DNA from: Acanthaster planci
Taxonomy: Eukaryota > Echinodermata > Asteroidea > Valvatida > Acanthasteridae
Direction: 5' to 3'
Assembly: GCF_001949145.1 (NCBI RefSeq)
Contig: NW_019091594.1
Coordinates: 191,270 to 255,269 of the forward strand
DNA: 64,000 nucleotides
Shown here in pieces: positions 20,186 to 30,282 of this stretch. A program made the position numbers and the translations under genes. The first letter of the stretch is position 1; every line of letters begins with the position of its first letter. The notes beneath the pieces were generated by a model. The model had not been told where the DNA came from, did no database searches, and saw only the letters and a program-made list of their open reading frames with translations.

Positions 20186-20439
20186 CATACCTAGGCTGGA
20201 AGGCACCTACTTCTCAGTGCTATAGTGTTGTAGATGGCGCCCGCGACCGACTGTCAGCAACGTAGTCAATCACAGTCGGCATAATCTGGCAGCAATCGGC
20301 AACGTCCAAAGTGTGGCCTAACCAGGATGAGGGGTTTTCCCAATTTTCCGGGCAGTCCTAAAATTTCAGAATTGAGAAAGCTCTGCATCGCTTCGGGACA
20401 GTGTAAAAAGCTCTGCATTACGGTTATGAGCGACGTCCG
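20186..20439. other. Non-coding, no feature recognised
   Basis: Mixed-composition DNA, apart from a small AGCTCTGCAT(c/t) duplication (20379 and 20409). Nothing gene-like. Confidence 0.4.
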
Positions 20440-20780
20440 CGAACCGGTCGGTAGATGGCGCTTCGTCTTATATTTATTACCTATTTCGTCCTATGTATTT
20501 TACATTTTGCTCTACATCACAAGCGGTCTGGTGTAAAGGTAGGGGCGCCTCGTCCCATTTATTAGTTTGGTTCTATATTTATTACTTTCGTCGTTTATAT
20601 AGGAGTTTGTTTTATGTTTATTAGTTTTCGTCCTGTATAAACCACCTTGTCCCTTAAATGTATTTTTTGTGTTATACACAGATTGGTTTCGTACTTAGTT
20701 TCGTCCTGTATATTTGTTTCGTTTTAGATTTATTTCACTTTCGTCCGATAAATTAGTTTCGTTTGATTTTTGTGTGTGCT
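20440..20780. repeat. Degenerate TTCGTCCTATATTTATTA repeat
   Basis: Variants of TTTCGTCCTRTATATTTATTAG recur about every 40 bp with strong divergence. No coding potential. Confidence 0.5.
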
Positions 20781-21009
20781 AATAAAGTCATAAAGGGTGC
20801 CTCATTGATCAAAATGTTCCCCTGTATGACCATCTACACTTATGCTCAGCGCATCACATTCCACGCGCAACCCGGTTGCACCATAGATGATGTTCCTAGT
20901 TCTATGAGATGACAATCACATAGCTGGTAACCTTCGTTTATTAAGCAAGTTTTTTTGTGCTTAAGCAAATTATTGGCCCCAGAATATATACTTATTCATT
21001 CATGACGTA

Positions 21010-21239
21010 GGCCGTTTTCCAATACTCGACTTCGTCTCCGTCTCAGGCGTCGTTCCCAAAACCAATCCCCGATTGTGGGCCTGAAGCGTCAAGTTAAATT
21101 ACATTGGATTACTGTAATTTTTTATTTGATGTTTTGTGGCACTATTACACTATTTACTGGGCGTACAAATTCAAAATCAGCTTGTAAAAAAACAGTTGAA
21201 ACCTGAGATGGAGCCGAAGTTGAGTATTGGAAAACGGCC
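21010..21239. mobile_element. 230-bp MITE with 38-bp inverted ends and TA duplication
   Basis: The left end GGCCGTTTTCCAATACTCGA (21010-21047) and the inverted right end (21202-21239) match over 38 bp with three or so differences. Each side is flanked by TA (21008-21009 and 21240-21241). This points to Tc1/mariner-superfamily mobilisation. A partial second copy lies at 37856-37925. Confidence 0.82.
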
Positions 21240-21405
21240 TATATAGTTGCGTTGCTGAGTGGCTGCCGGACGTCTTCCATGCAGTGTGGAAGATCCGGCC
21301 ATGTCGCACAGCCCCTGTCTGGATCGCACAGTTATAGGGGTGCAGTGTCCCAATTGAAGAAAAATTCTTCGCCACTGCAGGCCGAGGCGCTTAAAAAGTA
21401 CCCGT

Positions 21406-21618
21406 CAGTGGCGTACCTAGCATTTTACTGGGGGGGGGGGCACAAAGGGGCACCAGCATCTTCATGGGGGGGCACCAGCTTTCAGTGTTGTATTTTTTTT
21501 GGGGGGCATTTTTTTTAAGCCTTGCTCAGTTTCCATTCCTCATTTTTTTCAGTGGGTGGGGGCACCGGGAATTTGCGGGGGCACGTGCCCCCAGTCCCCC
21601 CCCGTGGCTACGCCACTA
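21406..21618. mobile_element. MITE-like unit with CAGTGGCGTA ends and G/C tracts
   Basis: It starts CAGTGGCGTACCTAG with a run of ten or more G, and ends in a run of C followed by GTGGCTACGCCACTA, the inverse of the start. The G-rich left half and C-rich right end would pair. No coding capacity. Confidence 0.65.
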
Positions 21619-24176
21619 GTATCCCTGCAGATTCTTTCTAAAAGAGGGGTCTGTGGGGCCAAGAAATTGTGGGACTGTGTAAGTATGGCCCAGGATCATC
21701 TCTGTAGATTCAGGGGGCACCCATCGGGGGGGGGGATGCAGACAAAAATGTGATTGAAAATTTGTCAGAAGAGCCTGAAAAAGGTGAGACGTGTCATTTT
21801 AAAAAATGGCTGCTGAGAAGACTTTGGAACATTCACTTGGGGGGTAGTTTGTTTTGGGTGGATGATTGAAAAACAATTTATTGGGTAACCTACTAAAAAT
21901 TGAAAAACAAATGAAACCCAAAAGACCAAACAACACATTGCTTTTTGTTTGAGAGGCCTTGTGGACCTCAGTTGCCTGCCATGGTGCTTCAAACTTTGTT
22001 GATTTTACACTATTTTCAATGGAGCTTGGATTGGTTCGGTGAACCCATCATGAACCCGCGCTCGGCGGCGGAAAATTAGTCAGTCCCACGTGATGAGGTG
22101 TTCATTGCGACTGTAGCCTGAATCGTGTTACTTCGAGTGTCTTGATTAGTTAGTGTTGTCCTTCATATCTCAAGTTAGTGATCTTCTGTTTGTACTTCTC
22201 TTTAGTCAGTCCGGTAAATTCGTATAGTCAGTCGCATTTGCAATGTGTCCATTTGGTTCACTAGTCGAAACGCCCGACATAAACCTTCCTAGGCGCCACC
22301 TAGGCCTAACAGTGATTTGAATAAAGACACACAGAGACCAAAAATAAGCAAGTTCAGTTTGTGTTTAAGAAATACTGTGGAGAGTGCAAGACCCAACTGT
22401 TACTCCCCCCCCCGTGCTGTCCTGAAAGGCCGTGTGTGTGACCGGACGCAGTGCGACCGCCTGGCGCGGCAGGAGACTTCCCTAGAACAGACCTGTACCC
22501 CTGGCCTTCTCCACAGCCGCTCGTTGGGTCGGCCGAGGTCAAGCCCGGGCGTCGTCGACTTGGACCGCCACAATTAGAGGAAAGTTCTCTAAACATTTAA
22601 ATTATTTATTCGCCAACTAACTGTTACATAATAAAATGTATATTTTTCCAGATTTGACAATATACAGAAACAGCAACAGAATCATGAGAGAATAAAAAAC
22701 AGAGAAGTATTTATTATATATAACTTAATGAGTATGGACATCAACAATCGGATTATAGACCAAACAAATAAAAAAAACCTCAAAAGTGAGCAAAATTGAG
22801 AACAATACGCATCAGAAAGATCACTTTTGATTGTAGTTGATCCTGCACACTTGGAAGATTGTTCATGAACAACTTTATTCAAAGTTTAATTGTTTCAAAA
22901 AATTAGCAACAGTACGCATTACAAAAACATGAATATTAACAGATTCAACTAAAACCTATTTGAAATGTTCCAGGACGCACTCTCGTAGGCAGTGTTCCGA
23001 ACAAAATAATACGACATCACGCGCACGGCTTCCACAAATTATTTGTCTTTGCCGAGTGAATTCGCCTCAGTCCTCAAGTGTTTGTTTCATGGAATTCTAT
23101 ACATAAAGACAAATAAAACAAAGTCAATAAAAAAGCTGAGGGGCATATAAGCTGAATAGTTTCCAATAAAAGGATCCTCCTAATAAAAACGACGTAGTTT
23201 CTGAAATTTGAGTGGAAACCGATCGCTAGAGATAGGTTTGTAAATAAAACTCCCGCTAAATAAGTACAATACATGCATTCAGAATCACTTTCACATTAGT
23301 TTGGCCTATTGCAATCGGTGTGATTTTTGTTTTAAAAAATGAAACTTACGACTGAAAGGCAAGTACAGCTGTGCGGTTATCAACAGTCCAGACTAAGGGC
23401 ATCCAACAGCCGTGCAATTCCGAACGTTTCAGCAATTTTCCCTTTTAAAAGAGAGAGAAATTGGAGCCAGACCAATTTCCCCGTGCGCAGAATACGTGTT
23501 GCGCGCGCGCGCGCCGGTCTGGTGTGACGACTCTAATCCACTCCGAGCGGAACTAAAGAGGGTGTGTTTTTGTCGTACTCACCTCATAGGCGCGCCATGA
23601 GCCGCGCAAGTATGTATATGCGCATTTGACGCGGAGCACCCTGAGTACGCGTGACTACTTTATGATCTTTGGGTATACCATTGATCTCTATTATAAATGT
23701 AGATCAATGGGGTAGACGCAAAGAACGCGTGCAAGAACCCGCTTGTAACCACGTCTTCCTTTGGCCGATTGGGGGTGCACTTCCGCTCGGGGCGGATTCA
23801 AACTTTCACAAATGAAACGCGTGCGTGCACAAGATGGAGGGCGCCGTGTCTTATCCAGTCTTTAAAAGAGATCAATGGGTAAAAGGGTCAGGGGTCCCAA
23901 GTTGAGAACCCGGCATTTTCGATTTCATTACACTTACAGTAGTGAACCTTGTATGTATGGGCATTTGCCAGTCGTCGTCAGGTCCTGATTTTTCCTAGAT
24001 TCTCCGCTAGGGAGATTACCGTGGAGTCCTTCAGTTACATTCTGCATTTCGCCCGATATTGATTTCGGCAAAAGGCGATTTTCGATTTCAGTGTGAAATC
24101 AAATATTGTAGGATGAACAGCTGCCATTTTTATATATATGTGAGTTAACGTTCAACAGCTAGCCTAATACCCGGGC
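21619..24176. other. Intergenic, no gene recognised
   Basis: A GC-rich patch at about 22400-22575 gives overlapping open frames on both strands but no known motif. It might be the edge of an old LTR, as AATAAA lies at 22319-22324, but no partner LTR is visible. A CG-alternating run occurs near 23503-23514. The rest is AT-rich. Confidence 0.4.
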
Positions 24177-24253
24177 GAAGAGTAACCTCATGCGGTCTAA
24201 GAAATGCAAATCTGTGCTTTGCATATTTCTTAGACCGCATGAGGTAGCTCTTC
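24177..24253. repeat. Near-perfect 34-36-bp hairpin
   Basis: The left arm 24177-24210 and right arm 24218-24253 are inverted copies (ACCTCATGCGGTCTAAGAAA core), differing by a two-base insertion and about two bases near the ends. They are separated by a 7-nt loop. This could be a tiny foldback repeat, or a transcribed hairpin if it lies in an RNA. Confidence 0.8.
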
Positions 24254-24889
24254 ACGTTGATATCGAGCGGCCAGGTGCGCGCTGCATGCCGTGCGCTGCG
24301 CTGAATGCCTTGACCAAGGCTCTTCTGGAGAGTTTACTCCTGCACCCAAGTGCAATTAGCATGCAACCTACTAGTGTTAACAGGAGTAAATGCGCGCACG
24401 CACCCTCGGGGTGTACTCAAGCAAGTAGGCCAGAAATATATGTCCGCCCGAAATATATGTCCGCCGAGCTCGTTAATAAAAGTTATACACTCAAATATTC
24501 TATATTAGAGGGTTCTTTGAGAGATGGAATTGGGGCATTAAAGAAATATGGCACTATGAACCTCTGGCCTGGAATCGAGGCTTCCAATTCTGAGTAATTT
24601 GGATGCAACCAGGTCCAAAAGTGGCACTATTTAGCCGCTTCGCAGAGAGATGCATTTTCAAAATGGCTACTTTTCCGGGCAGTGAACTTCCTTTGTTTTT
24701 TGAGAAGTCTGCTTTGGCTGAGAATTTCTCAAATATTAATGTCAATTAACCACTACAAATTTAAAGAAAATTGAAAGAAAACATGTCAAATGGGCTAAAG
24801 CTGAAAAACTGTATGTACAAACGTGCATAAAATATATATAAAAAGAGCAAATGAACAATGAAAAGAGTAAATCACGGGCAGTGAAATTC
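24254..24889. other. Flank of the Ty3/gypsy insertion, no gene
   Basis: A weak direct repeat GAAATATATGTCCGCC occurs twice at 24432-24464. The open frame across it has no recognisable domain. Confidence 0.4.
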
Positions 24890-24893
24890 ATAT

Positions 24894-25159
24894 TGTAGCG
24901 CTGGCGGGTCCGGCCGGTGGGGACGCCAGCTCTGACCCGCATGGAGTTGGCTGGCTGCCCGCGCTGGTTGCGAACGGCCCGCGGTTTTCCCGCCTCGCGC
25001 CTGCGCAGTCCCTGCTGGGAGGTGCCATGTTGAATTTGACCTAAAAAGACGGATTATTTGTGGACGAGAGATTAAAGCAGATTTCCTGACAAAAATAGCG
25101 AGTTGCGGCTGAGTGTCGTTCTTTACAGCGTCGAACCCTGTTCAGCAGGACACGCTACA
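24894..25159 (+). repeat. 5' LTR (266 bp)
   Basis: It begins TGTAGCGCTGGCGGGTCCGG and ends GGACACGCTACA. ATTAAA at 25071-25076 is a candidate polyadenylation signal. The first half is very GC-rich. Confidence 0.95.
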
Positions 25160-25161
25160 AC

Positions 25162-25173
25162 TGGTGGCAGCGG
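25162..25173 (+). promoter_or_regulatory. Primer-binding site, probably tRNA-Leu
   Basis: TGGTGGCAGCGG starts two bases after the LTR. It is complementary to the 3' end of leucine tRNAs whose acceptor ends CGCTGCCA plus CCA. Match length is 12 nt by recall of the tRNA family, not by search. Confidence 0.7.
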
Positions 25174-25227
25174 CGAGACGCTGGATAGCTGTAAAAAGAC
25201 AGGTAAACTCTTCGCCTTTTCTGTGTC

Positions 25228-27492
25228 ATGGAATTGGTGGATGATTTTGGTCGGGTGCCGGACTCCCTAGACAGCGGCAGCACAGGCCAGTGCGGGGCCT
25301 CGTGATCGGGGGCCCAGACTGTGAAGGCGACGTGGAACTCACCTGGGTTGGCGGGCGAGCTGGAGTCGTTCCTCGCGGGGAACCAGTTATCCAGGAGTGG
25401 GAGGCGGAAATTCGAGGGTATCGAGTGCGTGGCGTGGGGAGGTCCTGGGCCAGGTCCCCTGGAGAATACAGCCAAGTCTGCGCAGTCCCCGGGCGACTGC
25501 CCCCCTTCTAATGTCGATGGGGCGAAGGGGGTGCGGTTCCTGTTGGAGCACGACCATTTCGCCCCGGTCGCTGGGGAGGGGGCGGGGCATCGCCAGGAGA
25601 CATCCGGCCCCTCACTGGTACACCCATCGCCGGCGTCCGTGGGGCGCCCTCTGGCGGCGGGGACGCACTGGGAGAGGCGTTCCAGTTGGAGCGCCCTCAG
25701 GGTGGATCCGCGGCTGGGGGGTCCTGGCGGGGGCCGGGCGGATGTTCATTCATGTCTTGTGGTAGCGTCGGGGCACCCTCTCGCGGTACCGTCGTGGCCG
25801 AGAGAATGCTCCTCTCGGAGCACGGCCAGGCGGCTGCCGCGGGGTTGGAGCCTCGGTGCGAGGTAGCTGAAGCTTGTAATACTAGCCATAGTTTAGGGGC
25901 GCCCACTTGTGGAGCCGCGGTGGCTCTGGAAGCGTCCCTCTCGGAGCGCGGCCGGGCCGTGGCGGCGGCCGCGGGGCCCCGATGCGAATTGAGGGGAGCT
26001 AGCGGACCCGTGACATGTTTCGGGGCACCCTCGCGCGCCGGGGACGTGGCCGGTGTGGCGTACCGCCTGGAGCGCTGCAAGGCCGCGGCCACGGTCGTCG
26101 GGAGGGAGGGTCGAGACGGGGTAGCTGGAGTTTGTGAGATAAATAGTGAGATGCGGACGCCCCCGCGCGGCAAAACTGCGACGGGTGGCGCGACTAGGGT
26201 GGATCCCCGCGCGGGGATCCACATGCATCTGTATGAGGCGGATCCCCGCCCGGGGATCCACTCGCATCTATATGAGGCGGATCCCCTTCGGATCCACGCT
26301 CAAACTCATGAGGCGGATCCCCGTTTGGGGGTCCGCACACGTCTGTGTGAGGCGGATCCCTCTCGGCTCTACACACAGACGCATGGGGCAGATCCCCACC
26401 CGGGGATCCACATGCATCTATACGAGGCGGATTCCCCTCGGATCTGCACTCAAACTCATGAGGCAGATCCACGGTTGGGGATCCACACACGTCTGTGCGA
26501 GGCAGATCCCCCTCGGATCCACGTACATGCGCGCGAGGTGGATCCCCCTTGGATACGTGTGCAAACTCATGAGGCGGATCCCCACCCGGGGATCCGCACG
26601 CATCTGCGTGAGGCGGGTCCCCCTCAGGTCCGCGCACAGACGCGCGAGACGGGTCCCCATCTGGAGGTCCGCGTGCGCCTTGTCGAGGCGGATCCCCGAC
26701 TGGGGGTCCGCACACGCCTGGTTGAGGTGGATCCCCCCCGGATCCACGCACAAGCATCCGAGGCGGGCCCCCGAGTGGGGGGAGCCGACCAGAAGGATCG
26801 AAGACCGGTGCTACTTCCTGACCGGTATGACGGAAGCTCGTCCTGGGCGGATTACATTACGCACTTCGAGAGCGTGGCCACCGTCAATAGATGGAGCGAG
26901 GCCGAGAAGGCGGGGTACTTGGCCTCCCATCTGCGGGGACTGGCCCAGGAGGCATTCACAGACTTATCACCGGGGGCCCAGAAGGACTACGTGAGCGTCC
27001 TGGAACAATTGAGCGGCGGTTTGGAGTTGCTTCACAGGTGCCGCTCCATTGGCTCAACTTTCCATGCGGGTGCGCGGTCGGGGAGAGTCTCTAGAGGAAC
27101 TCGGGAGGTCCATCCGACGATTAGTCCTCCGGAGTTACCCTACCTTGCCCACACAGGAGCGAGAAGATCTTGCGGTGGAGGCCTTCCGGAACGCTCTGGG
27201 GGACGAACAATTGCAGCGCCATGTCTTTGCCAAGAAGGCCACGACCCTGGCGGAGGCGATTACCCTGGCCACTGAGATGGAGGCCTTTTTGGAGTCCCAG
27301 GCACATCAGCGAAAGGATAGGATCGGGGCCAAGGAGGTTTGGGTGGTTGAGGAACCCTCCGCAGGTATGCCGGGCAAGGCGGGGGTGGCGGGTGGAGATC
27401 CACCCTTGCCGGGCGCCCCCTCGCGGGCCCAGTGCTACGGGTGCTGCGAGTATGGACATTTCCGCCGGAATTGCCCGCGCGGAAAGGGGTAG
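25228..27492 (+). pseudogene. gag of the Ty3/gypsy element (frame-shifted)
   Basis: A likely start ATG at 25228 (MELVDDFGRVPDSL) runs into TGA at 25303. The same frame reopens at about 25306 and the long frame from about 25686 takes over. That frame carries the repeat region (26200-26765) and then a capsid-like block (DRYDGSSSWADYITHFESVA, RWSEAEKAGYLASHLRGLAQ). Between about 27005 and 27070 the frame changes twice. The continuing frame reads ESLEELGRSIRRLVLRSYP, AVEAFRNALGDEQLQRHV and ends with a CCHC zinc knuckle, CYGCCEYGHFRRNC (CX2CX4HX4C), near 27433-27474, then a stop. These are standard Ty3/gypsy Gag landmarks. It is not translatable as one protein. Confidence 0.85.
26200..26765 (+). 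repeat. In-frame tandem repeat inside gag (36/39-bp units)
   Basis: About fifteen head-to-tail units encode 13-residue ADPRPGIHSHLYE-like and 12-residue ADPPRIHAQTHE-like blocks. The DNA of the longer unit centres on GGATCCCCGCCCGGGGATCC, a palindrome with BamHI sites. Each unit could therefore form a hairpin. Length changes are always multiples of three, so the frame is kept; the other frames and the opposite strand are also nearly stop-free because of composition. The function is unknown. Confidence 0.9.
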
Positions 27493-28303
27493 GGGGGCGC
27501 CGTTCGGGGCCGGCTGCCCGGCGGAGCCAGTCTTGACGGCGCCGCCAGAGCTGGCCTCTGCGCCTCCGTTGACGGCAGGAACAGGGCCAGCGGCCCGACA
27601 CAGGGAGACGCCGTTGGCGCCGGCAAGATGGTGCGGGTGCTACTCGACAGGGGGGCGGCCGTAAGTCTCGTGTCGGCCAGGGTCACTTACAGGCGCCAAC
27701 AAACCCAGATTGCAGCCAGCTGGACCGACTCTGCGGATGGCTGATGGTAGCCCGATGCGAGCGCACGGAGTTGCCGACTTCAAACTCAAGCTGGGGGACC
27801 AGTGCACCCTACACACCTACACCGTGGCGGACATCGAACCCGACGTCATTGTGGGGATAGACTTCCTGGCAAAACACTGCTGCGAGTGGAGGTGGAGCAA
27901 CAACTCACTTGTGGTTGACAGCAAGCTGGTTCCCCTGGAGGGGCCGAGCTGCAAGCCGGTGGTGGCACGGGTCCAGGTGGCCGAGAGCGTGGTAATCCCC
28001 GCCGGGCACGAGGCGATCGTGACTGGGAAAGTCTGCGGAGATCGTACCCGCGGAGTGGGGATGGTGTACCCCAGCCTGGCGGCCACAGACCATTGCCAGG
28101 TGGCCATTGTGACGGGCCTCGTGGATACCGGTCGGGGGGCCGTGCCAGTGCGAGTATTCAACCCGACAGGAGACCCGGTTACAGTCTATAAGGGGAGTCG
28201 TCTGGCCATGTTCGCCCCCGTGGAAGAAAGCGTGGTGATCCCCCGAAGGCGGTCCAGCAGACCACGGTTGCCAGGGAGGCGCTTCTCGGAGCTCAGGCGA
28301 TAG
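27493..28303 (+). pseudogene. Protease region of the Ty3/gypsy element
   Basis: One frame near 27628-27690 reads MVRVLLDRGAAVSLVSA. This is the position of the aspartic protease active site, where the family has D-T/S-G; here the second residue is Arg (codons 27646-27654). The C-terminal protease landmark IVGIDFLAKHCCEW occurs around 27850-27885 in another frame, so a frame change lies between 27660 and 27740. The second frame ends with TAG at 28301-28303. Confidence 0.75.
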
Positions 28304-29160
28304 TGTGCCCGCCCACCTGCCAAACTGACTGGGTCCACCACCCAAGCAACACAGGGACGACGCCACCCATCCGGCAAGCTCCCCGGCAGCTTCCGATCCA
28401 CAAGCGGTTGGAGGCCCAGAGTCAGGTGGACCAGATGCTGGCAGATGGGGTAATCGAACCGTCGCACAGCCCGTCGTCGTCGCCGGTGGTCCTGGTGCGG
28501 AAGAAGGATGGGTCAGTCCGCTTCTGCGTGGACTACCGGCGGGTCAATGCAGCCACCCTGAAAGATACCAACCCCATCCCTCGGATAGAGGATAACTTAG
28601 ACGCACTTGAGGGAGCCAGGTGGTTCAGCACCCTTGACTTGGCCAGCGGGTACTGGCAGGTCCGCATGGCAGAGGATGACAAGGAGAAGACAGCTTTCAG
28701 GACACAGAACGGCCTCTACCAGTTCACCGTGATGCCCTTCGGTCTCTGTAACGCTCTGGCCACCTTCGAGCGTCTGATGGAGCGCGTCCTGCGGGGTCTC
28801 CAGTGGCAAGTGGCCGTCATCTACCTGGATGACGTGATAGTTTGGGGGCGGACCTTTGAGGAGTACTACCAGAGGCTGGCCACAGTACTGGGGCGGTTCC
28901 GGACCGCGGGACTCAAACTGAAACTCAAGAAATGTGACCTTTTCAACACGGAGGTGTCCTTCCTGGGCCACTTGGTGTCGGCGGAGGGGGTGCAGACGGA
29001 CCCTGCTAAGGTCACAGCGATCCGTGGTTGGCCAGGCCGACGAACGTGACGCAGGTCCGGAGTTTCCTGGGCCTGGCGTCATATTATCGGCGGTTTATTG
29101 CCTGCTTCGCTGAGATTGCCCGGCCCCTCCATGCTTTGACCAACAAGAGCCAGACGGCGT
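28303..29160 (+). pseudogene. Reverse transcriptase of the Ty3/gypsy element
   Basis: The frame 28303-29049 shows the motifs in order: DGVIEPSHSPSSSPVVLVRK, VRFCVDYRRVNAATLKDTNP, FSTLDLASGYWQV, FTVMPFGLCNALATF, VIYLDDVIVWG (catalytic YLDD at 28822-28833), LKLKLKKCDLF and VSFLGHLVS. After about 29030 the match moves to another frame (VRSFLGLASYYRRFI), the connection domain. The palm is complete. The downstream RNase H domain is not there. Confidence 0.92.
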
Positions 29161-29420
29161 TTGAACACCTGCAGGATGGTTGCGACAGCCGACATGGACG
29201 AAGAGGAGGATGACTCGATTTTGGACGGGTTTCCCGAGGTCTGGGACCTGAGCAAGCCAGCTCAGGAGCAGCAGGACGACCCGGTGCTGGGACCGGTCCG
29301 CCAGTGGCTGGTGGCGGGGAGCGACCGGCCTGAATGGGAGGACATCTCCGACCTTGGCGCCGGGGTCAAAAGCTGGTGGTCCAGATGGGACACACTGCGC
29401 CTATTCCGAGGGGTCTAGCA
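29161..29420 (+). pseudogene. Junction where RNase H is missing
   Basis: The connection domain ends SQTAFEHLQDG at about 29175. The next match (29190-29418) is the acidic spacer that normally precedes integrase, LVAGSDRPEWEDISDLG then SWWSRWDTLRLFRGV. None of the RNase H motifs (DAS, the Glu of the second motif, SDH-type) lies between. About 120 or more residues appear deleted, by comparison with usual Ty3/gypsy pol. The spacer frame ends at TAG 29416-29418. Confidence 0.75.
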
Positions 29421-29421
29421 G

Positions 29422-29690
29422 GTGAAGTGGGCAAGGGCCGACGGGGGGCCTCCCACCTGGAAGATCGCCGTCCCGCAGGTCAGGGTGCCAGAGGTTTTAC
29501 TTCTGGCCCACAACCACCGAACTGCTGGACACCTCGGGGTCACTCGAACCATGGCCCGACTCAGGCAGGCTCCTGTATATTGGAGGGAGATGAGACGGCA
29601 GGCTGAGGAGTGGTGCCAGGAGTGTCATCTCTGCGGTTCTAATAAGTCCCCATCGCGTCCCGGGAGAGCTTTGCTTCGACAATACCTGGT
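29422..29690 (+). pseudogene. Integrase zinc-binding domain
   Basis: The frame gives LLLAHNHRTAGHLGVTRTMA and later YWREMRRQAEEWCQECHLCG, which is the HHCC zinc domain of retroelement integrases. It runs to about 29690, where a 37-bp minisatellite begins. The catalytic core resumes only at about 30283. Confidence 0.85.
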
Positions 29691-30282
29691 TGGGACTCAA
29701 ATGACTAAAATTGAACATCAGGCTATTGGGACTCAAATGACTAAAATTGAACATAAGGCTAAATGGGACTCAAATGACTAAAATTGAACATCAGGCTAAA
29801 TGGGACTCAAATGACTAAAATTGAACATTGGGCTAAATGGGACTCAAATGACTAAAATTGAACATTAGGCTTAATGGGACTCAAATGACTAAAATTGAAC
29901 ATTAGGTAAATGGGACTCAAANNNNNNNNNNNNNNNNNNNNNNNNNNNNNNNNNNNNNNNNNNNNNNNNNNNNNNNNNNNNNNNNNNNNNNNNNNNNNNN
30001 NNNNNNNNNNNNNNNNNNNNNNNNNNNNNNNNNNNNNNNNNNNNNNNNNNNNNNNNGGCTAAATGGGACTCAAATGACTAAAATTGAACATTAGGCTTAA
30101 TGGGACTCAAATGACTAAAATTGAACATTAGGCTAAATGGGACTCAAATGACTAAAATTGAACATTAGGCTTAATGGGACTCAAATGACTAAAATTGAAC
30201 ATTAAGCTTAATAGGACTCAAATGACTAAAATTGAACATTAGGGTAAATGGGACTCAAATGACTAAAATTGAACATTAAGCT
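29691..30282 (+). repeat. 37-bp minisatellite splitting integrase
   Basis: The unit is TGGGACTCAAATGACTAAAA followed by TTGAACATTAGGCTTAA. Six full copies lie before the N run and about six after it, with few differences among units. It lies between the zinc domain (ending about YLVG) and the start of the catalytic core (RFAIDLTG), in the inter-domain linker. AT-rich and low in CpG, it is unlike the GC-rich element around it, so it looks foreign. Confidence 0.93.
29922..30056. other. Assembly gap (135 N)
   Basis: A run of N inside the minisatellite. If the length is real it would hold three to four more 37-bp units, but array length is unresolved. Confidence 0.95.

Noticed and set aside
22317-22596. 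GC-rich patch with open frames on both strands, considered as a gene or a solo LTR
   Set aside because: No domain; no second LTR, TG...CA ends or target duplication could be found.
25697-26757. Long minus-strand open frames opposite gag (up to 187 codons)
   Set aside because: They are the antisense of the GC-rich, palindromic repeat array; the absence of stops follows from composition and from the palindromes, and no domain is seen.
29691-30282. CRISPR-like regular array of 37-bp units
   Set aside because: The units are contiguous with no unique spacers, and the sequence is eukaryotic; it is a minisatellite.
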